Assembly (NCBI GenBank): GCA_003202005.1
Contig: QJJF01000011.1
Span: 121,149 to 185,148, forward strand
Origin: Williamsia faeni
GTDB lineage: Bacteria; Actinomycetota; Actinomycetes; Mycobacteriales; Mycobacteriaceae
DNA: 64,000 bases
Direction of reading: 5' to 3'
Numbering within the stretch: the first letter of the stretch is position 1; each line of letters starts with the position of its first letter. Of this stretch, positions 1 through 8,848 are shown in pieces. The position numbers and the translations under genes were made by a program. The notes under the pieces are model-generated. The model was not told where the DNA came from and did not search any database. It worked only from the letters and a program-made list of their open reading frames with translations.

Positions 1-489
1 GACCTGGCGGGCCATGCCCGCGGCCTGTATCAGGCGGTCGGTTCCTACAGCGGCTGCACACGCATGAGCGACCCGCTGGTGCAGGGAACTGTGTATTCGG
101 AGTTGGCGACCTTCGGCGCCAATGCAGCCAACATGTGGGGTCCACCAGGGGATCCCGCGTGGGCCGACCACGATCCGACGCTGCACGCGGATCGACTGCG
201 TGGCACCCACGTGTATGTTTCGGTCGGCACCGGCCTTCCCGGCCCGCACGAAACCCTGAATGCGCCGGGAATCGGCGGCAATGTAGGCGCGCTGGTCGAT
301 CGAGGTGTTGTCGGCGGAACGTTGGAAGCGGTTGTCAATCAGTGCACGCGGCCATTGGTGGACCGCCTGCATGCCCTCGGCATTCCGGTGACTGTGAGCA
401 TGCCTGCGACCGGCACACACTCGTGGCCGTATTGGCAAGACGAGCTGCACAGATCCTGGCCCACGCTGGCTGCCGCGATCGGCGCATGA
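1..489 (+). CDS. Mycolyltransferase/esterase of the antigen 85 family, C-terminal part
   Basis: The frame is already open at the left edge, so only the last 162 residues are visible. A THSWPYW block near the end matches the region of the catalytic His of antigen 85 proteins, and GGTLEAVV lines up with the segment holding the catalytic Glu. The Ser nucleophile motif must lie outside the window. Family members are exported acyltransferases that move mycolic acids onto trehalose or arabinogalactan, and their presence implies a mycolate cell wall. No signal peptide can be checked because the N-terminus is missing. A non-mycolyl esterase of the same fold is the main alternative. Confidence 0.8.
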   Translation, partial: DLAGHARGLYQAVGSYSGCTRMSDPLVQGTVYSELATFGANAANMWGPPGDPAWADHDPTLHADRLRGTHVYVSVGTGLPGPHETLNAPGIGGNVGALVDRGVVGGTLEAVVNQCTRPLVDRLHALGIPVTVSMPATGTHSWPYWQDELHRSWPTLAAAIGA

Positions 490-823
490 GCTGCGACCAC
501 ACAATGTGTCGGGAATGTAGGTCACTTCGACGTGTCCATTTCACACATTCCGGCCGGCATCGCTGGTTTAGCCGGACGACCCGCCGGGTATCGCTCGCTC
601 GAGGGTGAGTTCGGGTGTGTTGCGAGTTGATCTGTTCGGATGGCGGGCGGCGGGGGTACCGTTGATTGTCGTCGATCGCGTGAAATGCAGTTGTACTGGT
701 GGTTGCCTGGCCGAGGTTGGTCAGAAGACGGGGAAAGCCACCGCAGACACGGTTCGAGTGAAGTCTGACAGGGGGTAGCTGAGAACTGGCAGGGAATTCC
801 AGCGACCAGAAAGACCGAATGTG
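490..823. other. Intergenic stretch, no gene supported
   Basis: About 330 bases separate the mycolyltransferase from the hydroxylase gene. Short reading frames exist on both strands, but none has a good ribosome site or recognisable protein content. A small palindrome ACACAATGTGT lies at 499-509, just after the upstream stop. The promoter of the hydroxylase/NRPS genes is probably here, but I cannot place it. Confidence 0.4.
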
Positions 824-1588
824 ATGACAGTATGTCTCGATGTCCGGGCCGAGCGTGAGCGGGTTGCCCGCGCGTTCCGTCCGGGGCAACCGTTGCCCGA
901 TTTTGGCTACAGCAGCGAAGAGGACGCTTTGTGGTCGCGTGTGTTCGCGACGCTTCGCGGCATGCATGAGCACTTCAGTTGCGTGCGATATCAATTGGCC
1001 GCACAACGCGTGGAGCTGCCCACCGGCCGGGTCCCGCAACTGCGTGAGGTCTCGCGCACGCTTCGGTCCCTGACCGGCTTCGAGCTTGCACCGGCGATGG
1101 GAGCAGTACCAGGCCCGCTGTTCTACGCCCCACTTGCCGAGGGCATCCTCACCTCAACCCCGGATCTGCGCCCGGTCACGGAGCAATTGTTTTCGCCGGA
1201 CCCCGATGTCATTCATGAACTGGTCGGCCATGGGGTGATGCTTGCCGATCCGGAATTCGCGCAGTTGTATCGCTGGTTCGGACGAGCCGCCGTACATGCC
1301 GCCTCTGACGAGGTGCGGACAGCGATCTCACGGCTGTTCTGGTTCACCATGGAGGTCGGCCTGGTCATCGAGAGGGGTCACCCGCGAGCGTGTGGTGCCG
1401 CCATCTTGTCCTCGGTTGCGGAGATGGAATCGTTCGTGGACGCGGAGTTGAGAGACTTCCGGGTCGAGGATGTCATTGCCAGCGACATCGACGACAGTAT
1501 TTGTCAGCCAGTGCTGTTTGTCGCCGATTCGGTCAGCCAGATGACGGATGACGTAAAACGTTTCCTCGCGACAAGTGTCGACTGGTGA
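824..1588 (+). CDS. Pterin-dependent aromatic amino acid hydroxylase (Phe/Tyr hydroxylase family)
   Basis: A 254-residue single-domain enzyme, close to the usual length of bacterial phenylalanine hydroxylases. The iron triad is visible: His131 and His136 in HELVGHG and Glu177 in FWFTMEVGL, with the same spacing (5 and 41) as in bacterial phenylalanine 4-hydroxylase. The C-terminal QPVLFVADS segment is also typical. The reaction is tetrahydropterin- and O2-dependent ring hydroxylation of Phe, Tyr or Trp. ATG 824 is chosen over the adjacent GTG 821; the ribosome site (AGAAAGA) is weak. It sits 63 bp before an NRPS with a tyrosine-like code and far from the tyrosine degradation genes at 43-47 kb, which suggests precursor supply (tyrosine, meta-tyrosine or DOPA) rather than catabolism. 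The position hydroxylated cannot be read from the sequence. Confidence 0.88.
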   Translation: MTVCLDVRAERERVARAFRPGQPLPDFGYSSEEDALWSRVFATLRGMHEHFSCVRYQLAAQRVELPTGRVPQLREVSRTLRSLTGFELAPAMGAVPGPLFYAPLAEGILTSTPDLRPVTEQLFSPDPDVIHELVGHGVMLADPEFAQLYRWFGRAAVHAASDEVRTAISRLFWFTMEVGLVIERGHPRACGAAILSSVAEMESFVDAELRDFRVEDVIASDIDDSICQPVLFVADSVSQMTDDVKRFLATSVDW

Positions 1589-1639
1589 CAGGTCACTTCG
1601 GCATGGTTGCCGTCGCTGACACCCTCGCGGGCGAGCGTT

Positions 1640-1644
1640 AAGGA
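1640..1644 (+). promoter_or_regulatory. Ribosome binding site deciding the NRPS start
   Basis: AAGGA stands 7 bases before GTG 1652. The further upstream TTG at 1607 and the ATG at 1673 have no comparable site, so GTG 1652 is the best start of the NRPS gene. Confidence 0.6.
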
Positions 1645-1651
1645 TTTTGGG

Positions 1652-4600
1652 GTGCTGGATCTACCTGGCAATATGCGCCGAAATGGCAGCACAGTAGCGA
1701 GGGCGGGCACATTCGAATTGTCGGTCGCGCAGTCCGAACTGTGGATGGCGCAAGAACTTCACCCGAGCGTGCCGTTTTCCATTTCTCAGTATGCCGATCT
1801 GCACGGACCCGTCGATCTCGCACTGCTACAGGATTGCTGGCGACGGGCCGGTCACGAATTACAGTCGCCACACGTGCGATTTGCAGTGGTCGGCGGCCAG
1901 CCGTGCCAATACGTCGACGATGACCTGCCGACGGGGTTCGACTGCGTCGATGTGAGCGATCACCCCGATCCAGAGCACGCCGCTCGTGTGTGGATGAACC
2001 ATGACCTTGAAGCCGCCATCGACTTATCGGGTCCCGATGTCACCAGGACGGTGATGTTCACCCTCGGTCCCGACCGATACCACTGGTACGCGCGCAGCCA
2101 CCATATCGCGGTCGACGGCTTCGGCGCCGCGCAGCTATCGCAGCGAACGGCCGAATTGTATTCCGCCGCAAACGAAGGCAGGGCCGATCCATCGTGCCGG
2201 GCGATGCTCCTGACCGAGATTGTGGCGGCCGAGCAGCGGTATCGGTCCTCGCCGCGATTCGACGCCGACCGCGAGTACTGGGCTGAGCAACTCGTCGGCC
2301 TGAATCACATCACAAAGCTGACCGATCGGTACGCTGCACCGTCAGCGCGGCCGCACACCGCGCACGCAACGGTCGATGTAGCGGCAACGGCGCGGCTCGA
2401 CGCCGTGGCCGGCCGCTACGGCACTGGCATTGCGGAGGTGTTGGTCGCGGCAGTGGCCGGATTCCTGGCGCACATGACCGGTGACCGCGATGTCACAGTG
2501 TCACTGCCGGTCGCGGCCCGCACCACCGGGGCATTGCGGCGATCGGCAGGAATGGTCTCGAACGTGGTGCCGTTACGAGTGCGCGACGTAGCCGAGAGTA
2601 CGGTCGCTGACCTGGTGCAACAGGTGCGCCTAAACATCATCGGGGCGTTGCGCCACCAACTGTATCGCCACGAAGACCTGCTCCGCGACCACGGTGTTGG
2701 TCTGGCCGGTCGCAGTGGCTACGGTCCGCTGATCAACGTCCTCACCCTTCCTGACAGCATCGGCTTCGGTGTCGCCCGCGGGCGGGCGCACCTGCTCTCG
2801 GCCGGGCCGGTGGAGGATATGTCGGTCAGCTGCTACCGAGTCGGTACCGGACCCCTCAGCATCGATTTTCATGCGAACCCCGACCTGTACACCGCAGATG
2901 AGCTGGATCGGTATCGAAAGCAGTTCATGGACTGGTTGTCCCGATTCCTGCTGGCTTCGGCCGAGGAGAAGGTGTTCGCACTCATCGCCGGCACACAGAG
3001 CATCGCAGCCCCGCAGGCCCGGCGCCGGTCGCGGTTGCTGCCGGAGTTGCTGGCGGCCGGGATCGGTGCCGGTGAACGGATTGCGCTGAGCGGGCCGGAC
3101 CGGGCGGTGTCGTATCGCGAACTCGACGAGGTGACCGCGCAGTGGGCACGTGAGCTGATCGCACGTGGGGCAGGGCCGGAAGTTGTTGTTGCGGTGGCGT
3201 TGTCCCGGTCGGTGGAATCGGTTATGGCGTTGTGGGCGGTGGCCCGGGCGGGCGCGGTGTTCTTCCCGGTGAATCCCACCGATCCGCCGGCGCGGGTGGC
3301 GAAGCTGATTGCAGATTCAGGGTCGATGCTGGGCATCACCCTCACCCGATGGTGCACGCTGCTGGACGCCACGGCGGTGAATTGGTTGCTGTGCGACAGC
3401 GACGAGTTCGCCTGCGCCGCCGCATCACACCCGTTCGCGGCGGTGACCGATGCAGAGCGGACACAGCCACTGCGTGCCGCTCACCCCGCTTATCTGATCT
3501 ACACCTCCGGATCCACCGGGGAGCCGAAGGGTGTGCTCAGCACTCACGAGGGCCTGCCGGCACTGAGCGACGAACTGCTCGCCCGTGGTCAGATTTGCCC
3601 GGAATCGGTCGTGCTGCTGGCACATTCACCCTACTGTGACGCGTCGATGCTCGAATACCTCTCCGCATTCGCATCCGGCGCGAAGCTGGTCGTGTTGGCA
3701 CCGGACATCGTGGCCGGCGAACAACTTTCCCAGGTGATCGAGCATGAAGCGATCACCCATTTGAACGTCACGCCGACCATTTTGGCGACACTCGACCCGC
3801 ATCGACTGACGTCGCTGCAGAGCGTCACCGTCGGCGGCGACAAATGCCCACCGGCCCTCGCCGGCCGGTGGGCCACCCGAGTGCCCATGTTCAACTCCTA
3901 CGGCCCGACCGAAGCCACTGTGATCGTGACCCACAGCGGTGCGCTCGACCCCAACGCGGCCATGACGATCGGCGGGGCACTCCCCGGCGTGCAGATTCTC
4001 GTGCTGGATGCCAGGCTCGGCCTGGCACCACCCGGGGCCCGCGGCGAACTCTATCTCGCCGGTGACGCGTTGGCGCGAGGGTATCTGGGACGGCCGGCGA
4101 CCACGGCACATTGTTACGTGGCAAACCCGCACGGGCCCAAGGGAACCCGAATGTATCGCACCGGTGATGTAGTACGCGAGCAGCCGGATGGCACGCTGGA
4201 GTACCTCGGACGAAGCGATGTCCAGATCTCGCTACGCGGGCAGCGCATCGAACCGTCCGAAGTCGAGCGCGCTCTGACCGCGGACGCGGCAGTCGATCAG
4301 GCCGTGGTACGGATATGGACGTCCGAAGCACTCGGCGACAGATTGATCGGCTATGTCGTCGCCGCAGATGGCGACGGCTTCGACCGCACCGCCGTATTGG
4401 CGCGGTTACGGACGGTGTTGCCGCCTGCCATGATTCCGGCAGCGTTGATTCCGCTGACCGCGATACCGATCAACCCCAGCAGCGGTAAGGCCGACCGATC
4501 CGCACTGCCCGATCCACAGGTGCTGGCCCGTCCCGCATTTCGCCCGCCGCAAACACAGATCGAGCACATGGTGGCAGACGCGATCGCCGACGTGACCGGA

Positions 4601-5602
4601 CAGTCGTGCATCGGCCTGGACGACAATTTCTTCGAACTCGGCGGCAACTCGTTGCTGGGAGTGGACCTGTGTCAACGGTTGTCGGAGCAGAGCGGCACTG
4701 CGGTGGCGATGTCGTGGTTATTCACGCCGACGGTGCACACATTGGCAGCCGCCATCGAATCTGCAGCTGCGGTCGGTGCGAACGGTGATGTGACGGCAGG
4801 TGTATCGGCGCTGGAGCCGATTCTTCCGTTGCGTGGCAACGGTTCAGGGACGCCGTTGATCTGTCTTCATTCCGCCGTGCCGCTGTCGTGGTGTTACACC
4901 GGCCTGCTGCAATACGTCACCGACCGGCCGATCTACGGGCTGCAGTCCCCAGCCATCGCTGCAGGAGGGCGCCGGTGCCGGACCGTCGAGGAGTTGGCGC
5001 AGGTGTATCTGGACGAACTCACCCGTGTGCAACCACAGGGGCCGTACCACCTGTTGGGCTGGTCGCTGGGCGGGCAACTCGCGCACGCGCTTGCCATTGG
5101 GCTACGCGCGCGTGGGCATGACGTGGATTTGCTCATCATGCTCGACAGCGTGGCATTCGCCGACGGTGCACCCCAACCGTTATCGCCGACCATGCGCGAT
5201 CTGGTCACCCACCTACAGGGCAATGAGACAGACACTCCAGACAGCCGGCCGCTGGCCATCGACGACGCTGTCGATGTGCTCGCCCACACCACCGGACCGG
5301 GCCGCGGGTTGACCCGACAGCAGCTCGAACGCCTTCACCAGGGATATGTCGACTGCGTTGGCATGTCGGCGCGTTACCGGCCGGAATCCTACGACGGGGA
5401 CTTGCTGTACTTCTCGGCACGCGAAGGAGTTACCGGCGAACTCTCCAGCGACATGTGGCGACCGTACGTTTCCGGACAGATCACCGAACACTCCGTCGAC
5501 GTCACGCACGCCCAGATGGCGAACCCCGTGGCCCTCGCGGTCATCGGACCGATCCTGGAGGCCGAATTGAATCGGCGACAACGTATCGACAGGCGACAGT
5601 GA
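1652..5602 (+). CDS. Single-module non-ribosomal peptide synthetase, C-A-T-TE (EntF-like)
   Basis: A 1316-residue protein with EntF architecture. Condensation domain at about 15-450 with intact HHIAVDG (His150). Adenylation domain at about 470-930 with YTSGSTG (from 617), NSYGPTE, YRTGDV and the catalytic Lys in SSGKADR. Carrier domain with LGGNS, phosphopantetheine Ser1000. Thioesterase at about 1050-1316 with GWSLGG Ser1138, Asp1165 and His1286. Reading the pocket against GrsA gives D-A-L-N-T-G-S-V-I-K, which resembles the known tyrosine code DALVTGAVVK; this is a hand alignment. An active C domain in a lone module implies an acyl or aminoacyl donor from elsewhere, so N-acylation of a tyrosine-like residue followed by release is a reasonable guess. 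The hydroxylase lies upstream and the methyltransferase downstream on the same strand. Confidence 0.93.
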   Translation: MLDLPGNMRRNGSTVARAGTFELSVAQSELWMAQELHPSVPFSISQYADLHGPVDLALLQDCWRRAGHELQSPHVRFAVVGGQPCQYVDDDLPTGFDCVDVSDHPDPEHAARVWMNHDLEAAIDLSGPDVTRTVMFTLGPDRYHWYARSHHIAVDGFGAAQLSQRTAELYSAANEGRADPSCRAMLLTEIVAAEQRYRSSPRFDADREYWAEQLVGLNHITKLTDRYAAPSARPHTAHATVDVAATARLDAVAGRYGTGIAEVLVAAVAGFLAHMTGDRDVTVSLPVAARTTGALRRSAGMVSNVVPLRVRDVAESTVADLVQQVRLNIIGALRHQLYRHEDLLRDHGVGLAGRSGYGPLINVLTLPDSIGFGVARGRAHLLSAGPVEDMSVSCYRVGTGPLSIDFHANPDLYTADELDRYRKQFMDWLSRFLLASAEEKVFALIAGTQSIAAPQARRRSRLLPELLAAGIGAGERIALSGPDRAVSYRELDEVTAQWARELIARGAGPEVVVAVALSRSVESVMALWAVARAGAVFFPVNPTDPPARVAKLIADSGSMLGITLTRWCTLLDATAVNWLLCDSDEFACAAASHPFAAVTDAERTQPLRAAHPAYLIYTSGSTGEPKGVLSTHEGLPALSDELLARGQICPESVVLLAHSPYCDASMLEYLSAFASGAKLVVLAPDIVAGEQLSQVIEHEAITHLNVTPTILATLDPHRLTSLQSVTVGGDKCPPALAGRWATRVPMFNSYGPTEATVIVTHSGALDPNAAMTIGGALPGVQILVLDARLGLAPPGARGELYLAGDALARGYLGRPATTAHCYVANPHGPKGTRMYRTGDVVREQPDGTLEYLGRSDVQISLRGQRIEPSEVERALTADAAVDQAVVRIWTSEALGDRLIGYVVAADGDGFDRTAVLARLRTVLPPAMIPAALIPLTAIPINPSSGKADRSALPDPQVLARPAFRPPQTQIEHMVADAIADVTGQSCIGLDDNFFELGGNSLLGVDLCQRLSEQSGTAVAMSWLFTPTVHTLAAAIESAAAVGANGDVTAGVSALEPILPLRGNGSGTPLICLHSAVPLSWCYTGLLQYVTDRPIYGLQSPAIAAGGRRCRTVEELAQVYLDELTRVQPQGPYHLLGWSLGGQLAHALAIGLRARGHDVDLLIMLDSVAFADGAPQPLSPTMRDLVTHLQGNETDTPDSRPLAIDDAVDVLAHTTGPGRGLTRQQLERLHQGYVDCVGMSARYRPESYDGDLLYFSAREGVTGELSSDMWRPYVSGQITEHSVDVTHAQMANPVALAVIGPILEAELNRRQRIDRRQ

Positions 5603-5661
5603 AGTCACACGCCACGTAGAGGGTTTCGCATGACGTTGGCGGCAGGGTAAGGGAGAGGCAT

Positions 5662-6621
5662 GTGAGCAAACATTTCGCTGCGATCCTGGCGGTCACGGTG
5701 TCGGTCGCTTCATCGGTTCTGCTGGCCATACGTCGGCCAAGACTCTTTGGGCGCCGTCTCCCGCGGGTTGTGCTGGCAGCCATCGCGGCACTCGGTCTGG
5801 CTATCGGCGCCAACGAGTGCACCGGTAGGCCGGTGATGTTTCTGCGATGGTCGTATGTGCGGTTCCTGTTCGGTCTTCGGCACATGGGCGCCACCTGGCA
5901 GGTCGGTGACGGCCGCGAACAAGCCTTGGCCGACTATGTGTGCGCGCATGCGCGCAGAAACGACATCGACGACGTCATCCGGACGATCGACGAGTTCTGC
6001 TACACCAAGAGCTATCTGATCAACATCGGTGACGAGAAAGGCAAGCTTCTCGACCGCGCCGTCGCAGCAGCGCAACCGCACCGGCTGCTGGAACTCGGCA
6101 CCTACTGCGGCTACAGCGCACTGCGCATTGCGCGTGTCATGCCCACCGATGCCGTTTTGTACTCGATCGAATTCAATCCGGCGAACGCCGTCGTTGCCCG
6201 ACGGATCTGGGATCACGCGGGCATCGGCGAGCGCATCGTGGTGATTGTCGGAACCTTGGGCGATGACGGTAGGACCCTCAGCACACTGGGCGACAAACAC
6301 AAGTTTGCCCCAGGAACCCTCGACTTCGTCTTCATCGACCACGAGAAAGACGAGTATCTTCCCGATCTCCACCGGATCCTGGACCACGAATGGCTGCACC
6401 CAGGCTCGGTTGTCGTGGCAGACAACGTCAAATACCCAGGCGCGCCAAAGTATCGAGCATTCATGCGCAGCCAAGAGGGCCTCGACTGGCATACCCGAGA
6501 ACATCCGTCACACGCCGAATACCAAAAGATCATCAAAGACGTCGTGCTCGAATCGACCTACCTCGGCCGACCAGACAATGCGCAATCAGGTCAGCGGCCC
6601 ATCACACCTCACGCGGGATGA
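5662..6621 (+). CDS. Catechol O-methyltransferase with N-terminal membrane segments
   Basis: A 319-residue protein, GTG start with GGGAG at 5651-5655. Residues about 5-52 form two hydrophobic segments, so the enzyme is probably membrane-anchored, as in the membrane form of animal COMT. The rest follows COMT closely: LELGTYCGYSALR (SAM binding), metal ligands Asp226, Asp254 and Asn255, and Lys229 in DHEKD in the place of the catalytic Lys of rat COMT, all with the spacing of rat COMT (0/3/28/29). The reaction is Mg-dependent methyl transfer from SAM to a catechol hydroxyl. It lies 59 bp after the NRPS on the same strand, so the substrate may be a DOPA-like residue or the released product. Mycobacterial genomes carry related proteins of unknown substrate. 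Confidence 0.85.
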   Translation: MSKHFAAILAVTVSVASSVLLAIRRPRLFGRRLPRVVLAAIAALGLAIGANECTGRPVMFLRWSYVRFLFGLRHMGATWQVGDGREQALADYVCAHARRNDIDDVIRTIDEFCYTKSYLINIGDEKGKLLDRAVAAAQPHRLLELGTYCGYSALRIARVMPTDAVLYSIEFNPANAVVARRIWDHAGIGERIVVIVGTLGDDGRTLSTLGDKHKFAPGTLDFVFIDHEKDEYLPDLHRILDHEWLHPGSVVVADNVKYPGAPKYRAFMRSQEGLDWHTREHPSHAEYQKIIKDVVLESTYLGRPDNAQSGQRPITPHAG

Positions 6622-6812
6622 TCGGCCGCACCCTTGAAAGGCAGATCGTCGACCCCTCTGTCACGAAGACGGTTTGGCTCAACGGGTGGCGGTGCCAGTC
6701 GGTGCGGGCGCCGGGCATGAAGTGCACCAAGTTCGCCGACATCCGCAACGGTGCAGGTGCGGCGGCGGCGGCATCGATGTAGACGTTGTGATCGTTGGGT
6801 GTTCGGGGAAGG

Positions 6813-7682
6813 TCAGGGCTGCGCGGCGGTGTGTTCGGCCGCCCAGGAACCGAGCAGTCTCAATCGCTCAGCGCTCGGCGAACCGGGTTCTGCGGTATAG
6901 ACCATCATGATCGAGCCGGGGTCTGCGGTTATGACGAGTTCCTCATACGCCAGACTCACCTCCCCGACAATAGGATGGTTGAACCGTTTGGTCCCCGACC
7001 CGTGGGTCCGCACATTATGCGCACCCCACAGGGTCCGGAAAACGTCGCTGCGCGTAGACAATTCGCCAACCAGATCCTGCAGTCCCTTGTCGTACGGATC
7101 GCGGCCGGCCTCGGCCCGCATGATCGAGACACACATCTCCGCGAACAGGTCCCAGTCGGGGTAAAAATCACGGGAGGCCGGGTCCAAGAACTGGAACCGG
7201 GCGAGGTTGGGGACACGGCCGCCGTCGCCGATGACCGGTGAGTAGAACGCATTACCCAGCTCGTTGGTGGCCAGCAGATCCTGGTGCTGGTTACGGACGA
7301 AGGCGACGGCATCGGTGATCGAGTCCAGCGCCCACTGCAAACTCACCCGGGCCGGTGATGGTTTGGAAGTGCGCCGGCGCGGACGCCCCGAGGTGGGGAT
7401 GCCGTCGGCGGCGCGGGCCAGATCAAGCAGGTGCGAGCGTTCGGTTTCATCGAGCTGAAGAGCACGTGCGATTGCATCGAGCACCCCTGCCGACGCACCG
7501 GCGATCGTGCCCCGCTCGAGCCGGGCGTAGTACTCCACACTGACACCGGCCAGGCTTGCGACCTCGCTCCGACGCAGACCGGCAACACGCCGGTTCAACC
7601 CGACCGGCAGTCCGGCCGCCTCGGGGGTCACCTTCGCCCTCCGTGACATCAAGAACTCACGTACTTCAGCGCGATTATCCAT
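6813..7682 (-). CDS. XRE/MmyB-like helix-turn-helix regulator
   Basis: A 289-residue protein with an N-terminal Cro/C1-type HTH (about residues 10-75; RRSEVASLAGVSVEYYARLERG) followed by a C-terminal domain like the MmyB ligand-binding (PAS-like) domain seen in actinobacterial regulators. ATG 7682 is chosen because GAGGG precedes it and the HTH starts soon after; the frame extends further upstream without protein-like content. It is divergent from the dehydrogenase gene at 7808. Members of this family commonly regulate a neighbouring divergent oxidoreductase, so control of the 7808-9616 pair is likely. Confidence 0.85.
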   Translation of the reverse strand: MDNRAEVREFLMSRRAKVTPEAAGLPVGLNRRVAGLRRSEVASLAGVSVEYYARLERGTIAGASAGVLDAIARALQLDETERSHLLDLARAADGIPTSGRPRRRTSKPSPARVSLQWALDSITDAVAFVRNQHQDLLATNELGNAFYSPVIGDGGRVPNLARFQFLDPASRDFYPDWDLFAEMCVSIMRAEAGRDPYDKGLQDLVGELSTRSDVFRTLWGAHNVRTHGSGTKRFNHPIVGEVSLAYEELVITADPGSIMMVYTAEPGSPSAERLRLLGSWAAEHTAAQP

Positions 7683-7764
7683 GACCCTCAGCGTAGGTCC
7701 GGATCGCCCATCGAGGGGTGCCCTGTCAGTACACCTCCCCGCAGGGACTCCCCCGCCCCCGGAT

Positions 7765-7793
7765 TTGTTGGTTGCCTGGGTACAGACCAACAA
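7765..7793. promoter_or_regulatory. Inverted repeat in the divergent regulator/dehydrogenase promoter
   Basis: TTGTTGGT (7765-7772) and its exact complement ACCAACAA (7786-7793) flank a 13-base spacer, directly before the ribosome site AAAGGAGA of the dehydrogenase gene. It could be the operator of the MmyB-like regulator or a leader hairpin. Confidence 0.45.
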
Positions 7794-7807
7794 CAAAGGA
7801 GACGTAC

Positions 7808-8827
7808 ATGCGTGGAGTCATGCTCAACAAGCCCGGTGACGTGCAGGTTGTCGATCGCCCCGACCCGGTCATCGTCGAACCCACCGATGCCATCATCAAG
7901 ATCGCCGCCACCTGCGTGTGCGGATCGGACCTGTGGCCCTACCGCGGCGACGACCCCGCCGATCACATCCCCATGGGACACGAATACGTCGGCACCGTCA
8001 CCGCGATCGGGGATGCTGTGAAGAACGTCGCGGTCGGTGATTTCGTGGTCGGGTCGTTCTTCGCCTCGGACAACACCTGCGAGATCTGCCAGACCGGATA
8101 TCAATCCCGCTGCGTGCACGCCCACATCATGGGCGAGATCGGCACCCAAGCTGAATATGCCCGCATCCCCCTGGCCGACGGCACGCTCGTCGCCACTCCC
8201 GGCCAGCCCGACCCCGTCCTCATCCCATCCCTGCTCGCCGCCTCCGACGTACTGGGAACCGGCTGGTTCGCCGCCGTCGCCGCCGAGGCCGGCCCCGGAA
8301 AAACCGTCGTCGTCGTCGGCGACGGCGCAGTCGGACTACTCGGCGTGCTCGCCGCCAAACAACTTGGAGCCGAACGGATCATCGCTGTCAGTCGCCACCC
8401 CGACCGTCAAAAACTGGCCCTCGAGTTCGGCGCCACCGACATCGTCGAAGAACGCGGAGACGACGGCGTCGCGAAAATCAAGGAGCTCACCGGCGGCCTC
8501 GGCGCCCACTCGGTCATCGAAGCCGTCGGCACCCAGGAATCGATGATGCAGGCCATCCGCTCCACCCGCCCCGGAGGGCACGTCGGGTACGTCGGGGTCT
8601 CCCACGACGTCGACCTGCCCGGCCTCGAACTGTTCTTCTCCGGCATACACCTGCACGGCGGGCCGGCACCGGTACGACGCTTCCTGCCCGAGCTCATCGA
8701 TCTGATCTGGAACCGCACCATCGACCCCGGAAAAGTCTTCGACCTCACCCTTCCCCTCGAAGAAGCCGCCGAAGGCTACAAAGCCATGGACGAACGCCGC
8801 GCCACCAAAGTTCTGCTGACTGTCTGA
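7808..8827 (+). CDS. Zinc-dependent alcohol dehydrogenase (MDR family)
   Basis: A 339-residue medium-chain dehydrogenase. The catalytic-zinc region CVCGSDLWPY and MGHEYVG is intact, and a Rossmann fold follows (VVVVGDGAVGLLGVLAA). In the structural-zinc loop the pattern is DNTCEICQTGYQSRC, so the first of the usual four Cys is Asp. ATG 7808 follows AAAGGAGA at 7796-7803. The SDR starts 21 bp after the stop, so the two are probably one transcript under the divergent MmyB-like regulator. The substrate is unknown. A clear paralogue lies at 59840-60877 with the same Asp-for-Cys change. Confidence 0.88.
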   Translation: MRGVMLNKPGDVQVVDRPDPVIVEPTDAIIKIAATCVCGSDLWPYRGDDPADHIPMGHEYVGTVTAIGDAVKNVAVGDFVVGSFFASDNTCEICQTGYQSRCVHAHIMGEIGTQAEYARIPLADGTLVATPGQPDPVLIPSLLAASDVLGTGWFAAVAAEAGPGKTVVVVGDGAVGLLGVLAAKQLGAERIIAVSRHPDRQKLALEFGATDIVEERGDDGVAKIKELTGGLGAHSVIEAVGTQESMMQAIRSTRPGGHVGYVGVSHDVDLPGLELFFSGIHLHGGPAPVRRFLPELIDLIWNRTIDPGKVFDLTLPLEEAAEGYKAMDERRATKVLLTV

Positions 8828-8848
8828 CCCACTAGATAGGACCTACAC

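Noticed and set aside
335..1039. Minus-strand frame over the gap before the hydroxylase gene
   Set aside because: It overlaps two real plus-strand genes at both ends and has no protein-like composition or ribosome site.
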